Of a DNA stretch of 64,000 nt, positions 50,602 through 57,709 are shown piece by piece. The position numbers were made by a program, and so were the translations under genes. A model generated the notes under the pieces. The model did not search any database. It was not told where the DNA came from and worked only from the letters and a program-made list of their open reading frames with translations. Source of the DNA: Serinicoccus marinus DSM 15273 (GTDB lineage Bacteria; Actinomycetota; Actinomycetes; Actinomycetales; Dermatophilaceae); the NCBI RefSeq assembly GCF_008386315.1, contig NZ_CP043808.1, positions 1-64,000 on the forward strand, written 5' to 3'. Positions within the stretch are counted from its first letter, which is position 1. Every line of letters begins with the position of its first letter.

Positions 50602-51323
50602 TGCGGCTGCAGGACTACCGGTCGCTGAGCTTCGACGTCTACGGCACGCTGATCGACTGGGAGGTCGGGCTCGCCACGGTCCTCGCGCCCTGGGCCTCCG
50701 AGCAGGGTCTGGATCTCGACGACGAGGCCCTGCTGCGCACGTATGCCGGGCACGAGGCGGCGGTGATGCGCGAGCGACCGCGGGAGGCATACCCACGGGT
50801 GCTCGCCGAGGCCTTCCGGCGCACGGGCCGCACGCTCGGGTCCCGCGTCGACGACGACTGGGCACAGCGTCTCGGCGGCTCGGTGCCGGACTGGCCCGCC
50901 TTCTCGGACTCCCGCGCCGCGATGGCCAGCCTCGCCGAGTACTTCGACCTGATCATCCTGTCCAACGTGCACCGGGCGGGTTTTGCCGCGAGCAACCGCC
51001 AGCTCCGGGCCCGGACCACGGCCGTCGTCACTGCCGAGGACGTCGGCGCCTACAAGCCCGCAGACCCGCACTTCCACGCCCTGGGCAAGGTGCTCGACGA
51101 CCTGGAGATCCCGGCCGAGGAGCACCTGCACGTCGCGCAGAGCCTCTTCCACGACCACGTCCCGGCAGCGGCGCACGACCTGGACTCGGTATGGATCAAC
51201 CGTCGCCACGACCGTCCGGGGTGGGGTGCCACCCCGGAGCCGGAGGCGGCGTGGACCTACCTGGCCGAGTACCCCTCGATGGCCGCCTTCGCACAGTCCG
51301 TGCAGGCCGACGAGCGCATCTGA
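50598..51323 (+). CDS. HAD-family hydrolase (haloacid dehalogenase type II-like)
   Basis: 241 residues. Motif I SFDVYGTLIDWE supplies the nucleophile aspartate; motif II is LIILSNVHRAGF; motif III is around DVGAYKPADPHF; motif IV is HVAQSLFHDHVPAAAHDL. The pattern is that of the class with L-2-haloacid dehalogenases. ATG 50598 overlaps the symporter stop; ATG 50601 follows directly. Substrate unknown. The gene is intact. Confidence 0.9.
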   Translation: MMRLQDYRSLSFDVYGTLIDWEVGLATVLAPWASEQGLDLDDEALLRTYAGHEAAVMRERPREAYPRVLAEAFRRTGRTLGSRVDDDWAQRLGGSVPDWPAFSDSRAAMASLAEYFDLIILSNVHRAGFAASNRQLRARTTAVVTAEDVGAYKPADPHFHALGKVLDDLEIPAEEHLHVAQSLFHDHVPAAAHDLDSVWINRRHDRPGWGATPEPEAAWTYLAEYPSMAAFAQSVQADERI

Positions 51324-51341
51324 GGGATACCCGGCCGCGGG

Positions 51342-51720
51342 TCAGGCGGCGAGGAAGGCGTCGATCTGGTTGATCGACTCGGTGGCGCCCTGCTCCATGC
51401 CCATGTCGAGCACCTGCTGCAGCGCCTCCGCGCTCTCGTAGACCGAGGTGAAGGTGGCGCGGGTGCCGCCGTCGTGCTCCTCGAAGGCTTAGGTGTTGCG
51501 GGAGACGGGCATGCGCTCGGCGGGCTGCCAGCTCTCCGCGTCCGCGAAGCGGTCCTCGAAGGCGAAGCGGCGGGGCTCTTCTACCTCGGTCAGCTCCCAC
51601 ATGCCGCCGAACCGCTCGCCCTCCGGGCTCGTCGGCCCTACACGGAGGGCGCGATCGGGCTCTACACCGAGGACGCGCGGGTGCGCTTCGCGGATCTGCG
51701 GACCGGTCGATGACCAGGTA
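51342..51720 (-). pseudogene. AHSA1/SRPBCC-domain remnant with in-frame TAA
   Basis: On the minus strand, family-like sequence runs FGGMWELTEVEEPRRFAFEDR, then PVSRNT, a TAA at 51489-51491, then AFEEHDGGTRATFTSVY and VLDMGMEQGATESINQIDAFL to 51342. The stop replaces a codon within SRNTxAFEE. The N-terminal half expected of an SRPBCC protein is not recognisable beyond about 51720. It is both interrupted and shortened. AHSA1 proteins bind hydrophobic ligands or Hsp90. Confidence 0.65.
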
Positions 51721-51804
51721 TACAGCTCTCTAGCGTGAGGGTGAGAGAAGGCAAGACGTCGTGATCGACCGCCGCTGTCGCCGCCGGAGGGGCCGGTCCG
51801 GGGC

Positions 51805-52518
51805 TCAGCCGAGGAAGTCGCTGAGCCCGCTGCTGCGACGCTCCCCGGAGCCGGTGTTCGCGGCATTCTCCGCGGGCTGCACGAGCACGTGCCCCTGGCC
51901 GGAGAAGGCCATCTGCACCATCTCACCCGTCCCCCCGCGCAGCATCGAGCCGATCCCGCCGGTGTCGGTGCGGATCTGCATCCGGACCGCCTGGGTCCAG
52001 AGCACCACCGCCTGCGCGTCGGCGAAGGTCGGTGTCGAGACGTCCAGCGCGATCGGCTCGCCCTTGGTGGTGATCGCGACATACCCGCTGCCGCGCAGCG
52101 AGACGTTGAACAGCCCACCGGCCATCATCCCGCCACGTGCCGACACCCGGTGGATGTCCCAGTCGATCGAGGAGGAGAAGGCGAGCACGTTGGCGCCGTT
52201 GACCGACACCATGTCGTCGTCCAGGTAGAGCACCTGGACGTCCGCCGCGTCGTCGGCGAGGAAGAGCTCCCCCTGTCCGCTGCACTCCATGATCGGGACG
52301 CCCTCGCCGGTGAGCGAGGACTTCAACATCTTGCTCAGCCCGCCGGAACCCTTGTTGGCGAAGCGGATGTCGCCCTGGTAGGCCACCATCGAGCCGGTCC
52401 TCGCCATGACCGGCCCGTAGTCCATCCGCACCTTGAGCATCTTGCTGCTCTGGCGGGTGAACTGGTCCCGCGCCTCGGTCTCCTTGAACTCCTCGAACAG
52501 CGATCCGTGGATCGGCAT
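51805..52518 (-). CDS. AIM24-family protein
   Basis: 237 residues from ATG 52518. A beta-rich AIM24 (TIGR00266-like) domain: VMARTGSMVAYQGDIRF, GQGELFLADDAADVQVLYL, NVLAFSSSIDWDIHRV and FNVSLRGSGYVAITTKGEP. The glycine-rich turns and SGQGHVLVQPAENA near the end are typical. The family is widespread; named from a mitochondrial protein, its bacterial role is unclear. The gene is intact and stands alone. Confidence 0.92.
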   Translation of the reverse strand: MPIHGSLFEEFKETEARDQFTRQSSKMLKVRMDYGPVMARTGSMVAYQGDIRFANKGSGGLSKMLKSSLTGEGVPIMECSGQGELFLADDAADVQVLYLDDDMVSVNGANVLAFSSSIDWDIHRVSARGGMMAGGLFNVSLRGSGYVAITTKGEPIALDVSTPTFADAQAVVLWTQAVRMQIRTDTGGIGSMLRGGTGEMVQMAFSGQGHVLVQPAENAANTGSGERRSSGLSDFLG

Positions 52519-52748
52519 GGTCCTCACCCTTCTCGTCACGGTCCCTGCTGAGTATGGTGCGGGTCGAGGTCGGCGCTCAACCCACGGGAGGTGCGGCGAG
52601 GGGCGGTCTCGACGCGCGGTCGCGTGGCCCGGACGCCGTCGACGAGGCGCTGCGGGCGATGCCGCGGGCCCTCATCATCCCTGGCGACCACATCGCTCCT
52701 GGTGAGCGCTGCGCCGCACTGAGCGGCCGGCTGTGCTTGGCTGGGCCC

Positions 52749-53789
52749 ATGTCAACGACGACACGGACCCTTCTCGCCACCGCCAGCGCTCTCGCGATGG
52801 GCGCCACCCTCGCGGTCACCCCGTCCTCGGCCGCCAGCTCCGCCTACGTCGCCCTCGGCGACAGCTTCTCGGCGGGGACGGGCACCTTCGACCGCACGGA
52901 CTCGTGCTACCGCTCGCCGCGGGGATATCCCGAGCTCGTCGCCCGGGCGAAGGGCCTGGACCTGGACTACCAGGCGTGCTCCGGGGCGGAGACGGCCGAT
53001 GTGCTCGCCGACCAGCTCGACACGCTGGGCCCGGGGACCGGCCAGGTCTCCGTGACGATCGGTGGCAACGACGTCGGCTTCGCCGACGTGCTCACCGAGT
53101 GCGCCCTCCCCGGGTGGATCAGCGACTGCGACGGGGAGATCGACGACGCGCTCGTCGTCCTGCGGACCGAGCTGCCCGGTCGGCTGGACGAGGTCTACGG
53201 CGCCATCGACGACCGGGCTCCGGACGCCACGGTCGCCGTCGCCGGCTACCCGTACCTCTTCAACGGCCGGGACTGCAGCTGGCTGACCTTCTTCTCGCGC
53301 GGCGAGATGGCCCGGCTCAACGACGGCACCGCCGAGCTCGACGAGATCATCGCCGACCGCTCCACCGCCTCCGGCTTCACCTACGTCGAGGTGCGGGACG
53401 ACTTCGCCGGCCACGCCGTCTGCGACACGCAGCCCTGGATCAACAACCTGTCCTTCCCGATCGACGAGTCCTTCCACCCCAACCGTCCGGGCAACCAGGC
53501 CTATGCCGCCGCCGTCGCCCCGGCCCTCGTCGGGTCGACGATGCCGGCCGCCCGGATGGCGACGCAGCAGGCCACGCCTGCACCGCCGCCCGACGTGCGG
53601 GAGCAGGCGCGGGCGGTGCTGGAGCTGAGGCTGGACAGCAGGGCGCACCTGCGGCAGGCGAAGGAGGCGGGGCTGCGGCCGGGCGAGGTGCGCAGCGCCG
53701 TCGCCAAGCTGCGCAGCGGGGACGAGCGGGTCGTGCGGGCCGGGCTGGCGCAGTTGCAGGCCCTCGACGCCCGGGTGGAGCAGGGCTGA
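52749..53789 (+). CDS. secreted SGNH/GDSL hydrolase
   Basis: 346 residues. Signal peptide LLATASALAMGATLAVTPSSAASS. Block I YVALGDSFSAGTGTF carries the serine; block III VSVTIGGNDVGFADVL; block V SFHPNRPGNQAYA the histidine. This layout is that of Streptomyces-type extracellular lipase/esterase (SGNH). After the domain, a charged 90-residue tail (AVLELRLDSRAHLRQAKEAG and onward) is unusual and helical. ATG 52749. The 230 bases upstream (52519-52748) show no gene. Confidence 0.92.
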   Translation: MSTTTRTLLATASALAMGATLAVTPSSAASSAYVALGDSFSAGTGTFDRTDSCYRSPRGYPELVARAKGLDLDYQACSGAETADVLADQLDTLGPGTGQVSVTIGGNDVGFADVLTECALPGWISDCDGEIDDALVVLRTELPGRLDEVYGAIDDRAPDATVAVAGYPYLFNGRDCSWLTFFSRGEMARLNDGTAELDEIIADRSTASGFTYVEVRDDFAGHAVCDTQPWINNLSFPIDESFHPNRPGNQAYAAAVAPALVGSTMPAARMATQQATPAPPPDVREQARAVLELRLDSRAHLRQAKEAGLRPGEVRSAVAKLRSGDERVVRAGLAQLQALDARVEQG

Positions 53790-53797
53790 GAGGCCGG

Positions 53798-53906
53798 CCG
53801 ACCGGGGACATCCCGCCGGGGCGGTCATTCGCCGGACACCCGGGTGATTCGGTGCGGACACCGACCGGGGATCTACCGCCGGGGCCGTCCTTTGCCGGTC
53901 GCCCGG
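53798..53906 (+). repeat. imperfect 46-base direct repeat
   Basis: Two copies, 53798-53843 and 53861-53906, differ at about eight of 46 positions. Shared blocks include CCGACCGGGGA, CCGCCGGGG and GCCGG near the 3' end. They lie between the lipase gene and DUF2237. The second ends 25 bases before the DUF2237 start. No function evident. Confidence 0.75.
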
Positions 53907-53930
53907 TCGTCGGCGTGAAATGCTGGCGGC

Positions 53931-54314
53931 ATGCGCAACGTCCTGGGCACCCCGCTGCGGGAGTGCGGCACCGACCCGGTGACGGGCTTCACCCGGTCCG
54001 GGTGCTGCGAGGTCACTCCGCAGGACGTCGGCGTGCACGGGATCTGCGCCGTGGTGACCGAGGAGTTCCTGGCGCACCAGTTCTCGGTCGGCAACGACCT
54101 GCTCACACCGCGTCCGAGCTGGGGATTCCCCGGCCTGACGCCGGGGGACCGCTGGTGCGTGGTGGCGCTGCGCTGGCTGCAGTCCCACGAGGAGGGACGG
54201 GCGGCCCCGGTGGTGCTCGCCAGCACCCATGAGCAGGTGCTCGAGCTGGTGCCGCTGGAGCTGCTGCGTCGGTATGCCGTCGACGTCCCGGACGACCTCT
54301 CGGGGTGGGGCTGA
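53931..54314 (+). CDS. DUF2237 family protein
   Basis: 127 residues, the complete DUF2237 domain: NVLGTPLRECGTDPVTGFTR, SGCCEVTPQDVGVHGICAVV, FSVGNDLLTPRPSWGFPGL and DRWCVVALRW. Conserved cysteines (C12, C24-C25, C38, C75) suggest metal binding, but the function is not known. The protein ends in a hydrophobic helix-like C-terminal part. Confidence 0.93.
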   Translation: MRNVLGTPLRECGTDPVTGFTRSGCCEVTPQDVGVHGICAVVTEEFLAHQFSVGNDLLTPRPSWGFPGLTPGDRWCVVALRWLQSHEEGRAAPVVLASTHEQVLELVPLELLRRYAVDVPDDLSGWG

Positions 54315-54339
54315 GCCCGCTGACGGCGGGTCGGCGTCC

Positions 54340-55131
54340 TCAGCCCGGGGTGGTCCCTGCCGCGTCCGGACCCGACCCCGACTCCTCCGGGCCACCGAGC
54401 CGGATGCGCTCGTCCTCGGCGGCGCGGCGGCCGACGGACAGCAGGAACAGCCCACCGAGCAGGTCGAGGATCCCGATCACGAGCAGCATGATCGTCAGCA
54501 CCCCGCTCTCCCCGGAGGCGAGCCGGTTGGCGGCGAAGACGGTGATGGCCACGCCGAGCACGAGGTAGACCCAGCCACGGCGGCGCAGGCTGGAGGGGTC
54601 CCGCCGCGCGATCTCGGCCGCCGAGGGCCGGGCGATCCCGGTCTGACCTGCCGTGGCCTCGGCAGGCTCCGCGCCAGGCGCCCCCTCGCGGAAGGTCCCG
54701 TCGAAGGGCTCCTCGGTCTGGTGGTCGAAGGGCTGGTAGCCGGTCTCCGCGGCGACGATCCCCACGGCGCGGCGAGCCTCCTCGAGCACCTGTGCACGAT
54801 CGGGGCCCGAGTCCTCGGAGGGCTCCTCGCCGGGCTCGCGCTCACCCAGGCTCACCGCCGCGGAGCCGTCGAAGAGCTCTACCTGGATGCCGGTCCGGGG
54901 CGCCGTCAGCTCGCCGTAGACGTCGCCGCCGGTCTCCTCGGCCACCCAGGTCTCGAGCTCGCCGCTGAGCACCTCGCGCAGCCGGGTCTCGATCCGGCGG
55001 AACGTCTCCACGCCCTCGGTGAGCGCCTGCTCGTCGGCCTCCCTGCCGGAGTCCTCGGCGTCTGCGGCGGCGAGCGCGTCCTCCCAGCTCTGCCCCGCAT
55101 CCCGTGGGCACAGGGTGATGTCGTAGCTCAT
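54340..55131 (-). CDS. hypothetical two-helix membrane protein
   Basis: 263 residues. N-terminal soluble part starts MSYDITLCPRDAGQSWEDAL, followed by a Glu/Asp-rich region with LTAPRTGIQVELFDGSAAVS, then two membrane helices near the C-terminus (WVYLVLGVAITVFAANRL, LTIMLLVIGILDLLGGLFLL). The N-terminal string resembles small proteins of unknown function that begin MSYDI. No family assigned to the fusion. It converges with DUF2237. Confidence 0.7.
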   Translation of the reverse strand: MSYDITLCPRDAGQSWEDALAAADAEDSGREADEQALTEGVETFRRIETRLREVLSGELETWVAEETGGDVYGELTAPRTGIQVELFDGSAAVSLGEREPGEEPSEDSGPDRAQVLEEARRAVGIVAAETGYQPFDHQTEEPFDGTFREGAPGAEPAEATAGQTGIARPSAAEIARRDPSSLRRRGWVYLVLGVAITVFAANRLASGESGVLTIMLLVIGILDLLGGLFLLSVGRRAAEDERIRLGGPEESGSGPDAAGTTPG

Positions 55132-55297
55132 GACCCCATCTTGCCCGCTCCGGCGCTCGCCCTGAGCACGCCCTCATCGGGAAGGCGCATGAATGCGTCA
55201 GCGAAATCATCCGAAATGTCCGCAGCCGCACCTGCGCGGCGCCTCGGCGTCAAATGAGAATGCCCTTTTCCCCTTTGTCCGATCAGGTGCGATGTCC

Positions 55298-55349
55298 TTG
55301 TGCGCCGCGTCCCGACGGCCCTACCGTGATGGTGTCGGAAACATTTCCG
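55298..55349 (+). promoter_or_regulatory. promoter and palindrome of the DUF1540 gene
   Basis: TTGTGC at 55298-55303 and TACCGT at 55322-55327, 18 bases apart, resemble -35 and -10 elements. Downstream is CGGAAA-CA-TTTCCG (55336-55349), an inverted repeat with six-base arms at about +1. The palindrome could be an operator. The local A/T content is higher than the surroundings. Confidence 0.45.
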
Positions 55350-55374
55350 TGGCCGACGAGAAAGGACCAGAACC

Positions 55375-55656
55375 ATGGCCACCATGACCGCAATCACCTC
55401 GTGCGCCGCGACCGCGTGCGCCTACAACAATGGTGGGTGCAGCGCCGAGGCCGTCACCATCGCCGGTGACTCCGGCGGCGCCTCGTGCGGCACCTTCGTC
55501 GAACTGGACGTGCGCGGGGGCCTGCCCGTCGCCGAGGGGCACGTGGGTGCCTGCCAGCGACTGGAGTGCGCGCACAACAAGGACCTCATGTGCACGGCCG
55601 AGGCCATCACCGTCGGCGGGGACACCGCCAACTGCCTGAGCTACACCGCCGGCTGA
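55375..55656 (+). CDS. DUF1540 protein with two cysteine-rich repeats
   Basis: 93 residues with two DUF1540 units: SCAATACAYNNGGCSAEAVTI-type (about 9-45, with a final C-G-T-F) and CQRLECAHNKDLMCTAEAIT (about 61-90). Each has four cysteines in the pattern C-x4-C-x(Y/H)N-x3-C-x-A-x2-I and a fourth late cysteine, suggesting metal binding. ATG 55375 has AAAGGA upstream. It converges with and overlaps the DUF2470 gene by 16 bases. Confidence 0.88.
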   Translation: MATMTAITSCAATACAYNNGGCSAEAVTIAGDSGGASCGTFVELDVRGGLPVAEGHVGACQRLECAHNKDLMCTAEAITVGGDTANCLSYTAG

Positions 55657-56438
55657 CCCAGACCGGTCACCGCGGCCTCGAGCTGATCGAGGTCGCGGAC
55701 CGGTGCGTCGAAGGGCACGAAGACCGTCCGGGTCCGGTCGGCGTCGATGCGTAGCCACGTGCAGCCGGTCCCGTCGACGTCGGCCAGCACCGTCTCGCCG
55801 ACATGGGGTCGCACCGACGCCGGGGTGGGGTGTCCCTGGCCGACGACCCCGGCCCGGTCGCCGGCGCAGACCTGCGCCACGACGGCCGCGGGGTCGTCGA
55901 CCGCCTGGGCGATCTCGTGGCAGAGCCATTCCTGCGACCGGTGCGGGAAGCGGTCCGAGCAGACCAGCTCGGCGAACGCCAGGGGGGTGACCCCTCCCTG
56001 GTCGTGCAGGAGCACGCGGTCCAGCGCGAGCAGCGCGACCCGGGCCCCGGCCTCGGCGGCCCACCCGACCTCGGTCGGGAGGAGCCCCAGGGCGGCCAAC
56101 CGGCCGAGCTCCACGTCCTCCACGAGCCGCAGGTGCGCGAGGGCGTGCACGCTGGCCGTCGAGACCCGCAGCCGAGGGTCGGCGCCGTGCTGGTCGATCC
56201 GCAGCCGGACCTCGTGGCAGCCCTCGCCCTCCGCCAGGCAGGCGGTGGGGAGCGCGACGGCCAGGACGTCGGCCGGGGTGAGTCCGTGCGCGAGCACCTG
56301 ATGCGGTCGTCCCGCGTCCTCGCGGTAGGCCACGACCGTGGCGCGACCGGCGCCGTCGAGCAGCCGCGCGGCCGTCGACCGGGTCGTCGCGGCGCGGGGG
56401 TCCAGCTGCGGCCCGACGACCGGTGGGGTGCTCGTCAT
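55641..56438 (-). CDS. DUF2470 protein, iron-regulated, heme-utilisation type
   Basis: 265 residues. A flavin-reductase-like split-barrel region is followed by a C-terminal DUF2470 domain (about 190-260) with DVDGTGCTWLRIDADRTRTVFV. DUF2470 occurs in HugZ/HutZ-like heme-degrading proteins and in chloroplast heme proteins. Heme iron release is the family link; here it rests on domain plus regulation. The ATG at 56438 is leaderless: minus-strand TATCCT (56445-56450) lies six bases before it, inside a DtxR/IdeR-like box. Confidence 0.85.
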   Translation of the reverse strand: MTSTPPVVGPQLDPRAATTRSTAARLLDGAGRATVVAYREDAGRPHQVLAHGLTPADVLAVALPTACLAEGEGCHEVRLRIDQHGADPRLRVSTASVHALAHLRLVEDVELGRLAALGLLPTEVGWAAEAGARVALLALDRVLLHDQGGVTPLAFAELVCSDRFPHRSQEWLCHEIAQAVDDPAAVVAQVCAGDRAGVVGQGHPTPASVRPHVGETVLADVDGTGCTWLRIDADRTRTVFVPFDAPVRDLDQLEAAVTGLGQPAV

Positions 56439-56456
56439 GAGGTAAGGATAACCTCA
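56438..56456 (-). promoter_or_regulatory. DtxR/IdeR-type iron box over the DUF2470 promoter
   Basis: TGAGGTAAGGATAACCTCA is 19 bases long with near-perfect dyad symmetry (TGAGGTTA/TAACCTCA, one arm mismatched). It matches the IdeR consensus TTAGGTTAGGCTAACCTAA at 15 of 19 positions. It covers the -10 element of the leaderless DUF2470 gene; a possible -35 (TTGCCT on the minus strand, 56470-56475) lies 19 bases further up. Iron-bound repressor here would block transcription. Confidence 0.8.
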
Positions 56457-56495
56457 CCCCTTTAGCACCAGGCAAGCCCCGCGCATACCCCCAGG

Positions 56496-57521
56496 TCAGG
56501 CCGGGTCGTGGGTGAAGCGCACGAGCACGATGCCGTGGTCCGCGGTCCCGTCGGCCTTGTGGTCCTCGGTGTTGAGGTGGTCGTTGTAGATCACGAGCCC
56601 GTCGAAGAGCCAGCGCCGCCGGTAGGAGTGGTCGTAGAACTGCTCGGAGACGAGGACGTGGTCCAGCGACTCGCGCAGGTCCTGGTAGACGTGCGTGTAG
56701 TAGACGTCGCGGGTGTCGCGGTACTGCTGCAGCGTCTGCGCCGTGTAGAGGGCGATGTCGCCCCCGCCACGTGACTCGCCCACGAGGTAGCGGGGCTGCT
56801 CGGTGAGGATGTTGAGGGTGTTGGAGTGCTGCCCGTCGTTGACGTCGCCGAGCACGATCACCGGCGTCACGGTGCCCTTGGTCTCCGCGGTGAGGATCAC
56901 CCGCAGCGCGGCCGCCTCGGCGGTCCGCCGGATGGTGGACAGCGCCGCCCCGATGGCCGTGGTGTGCGGCTTGTAGCGGTCGCGGTCGGCGTTGTACCAC
57001 CCCTCCCGCCAGATCTGGGTCGGCGCCTTGGACTTGAAGTGGCAGACGTAGACCGCGGTCGGCGGCTCGTCCTCGCGCGGGGCGATCTCGAACCGGAGCA
57101 CCGGTCGGGAGAAGCCACGGATGCCCACGTCGATCTGCGGGGTCTGCGGGTCCTCACCGGAGGAGGTCAGCCGCAGGTCGTCGGGGAAGTCCTGGATCCA
57201 CCGCGCCGAGTCCGGGACGAGCAGGTCCCGCCGCACCAGCGCCCCGCACACGATCCTGGCACCGGTCGCGGGTGCGGCGAGCAGCTCGTAGTCCTCGTCC
57301 ATCCCGGCCTGGGTGACCACCTCGGCCAGCGCGTCGGCGTGCCACCGCTCCTGCACCCCCAGGACGTCCGGTGCCAGCTCGCGCAGCAGGCGCGCCGACC
57401 AGGCGACCTTGGCGGCATACTCCTCGATGCTCCAGCCGTCGGCGTCCTGGTACATCGGGCCGCCGGGCAGGTTCAGGTTGTAGAGGTTGAAGGTCGCGAC
57501 GGACAGCTCGTCGGCGTTCAT
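56496..57521 (-). CDS. endonuclease/exonuclease/phosphatase-family protein
   Basis: 341 residues in the EEP superfamily. LSVATFNLYNLN gives the first metal ligand, LGVQERWHADALAEV the catalytic glutamate, VYVCHFKSKAP, VIVLGDVNDGQHSNTLNIL the Asp/Asn pair, and ESLDHVLVSEQF plus TADHGIVL the terminal Asp-His. The 30-residue alpha-helical insert near 165-200 (WYNADRDRYKPHTTAIG) is unusual. ATG 57521 has AGGAGG eight bases upstream. No signal peptide. Substrate could be nucleic acid or a phosphoester. Confidence 0.9.
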   Translation of the reverse strand: MNADELSVATFNLYNLNLPGGPMYQDADGWSIEEYAAKVAWSARLLRELAPDVLGVQERWHADALAEVVTQAGMDEDYELLAAPATGARIVCGALVRRDLLVPDSARWIQDFPDDLRLTSSGEDPQTPQIDVGIRGFSRPVLRFEIAPREDEPPTAVYVCHFKSKAPTQIWREGWYNADRDRYKPHTTAIGAALSTIRRTAEAAALRVILTAETKGTVTPVIVLGDVNDGQHSNTLNILTEQPRYLVGESRGGGDIALYTAQTLQQYRDTRDVYYTHVYQDLRESLDHVLVSEQFYDHSYRRRWLFDGLVIYNDHLNTEDHKADGTADHGIVLVRFTHDPA

Positions 57522-57709
57522 CGGTGCGCCTCCTGCGGGTTCGCGGCGGGTATGCCTGTGCTCACCCTCTCAGAGCGGGGCGGCACCACTCGGATACGGA
57601 CTGGTCACCGGCGGCTCAGGGAGTCCCGGAACCGCGGCGTCCGGACCGGACGCCCCGTGCGTCCAGATATCAGGCCCCTCCGGTCGCGAGCGCGTGGCAC
57701 GATCAGCGC

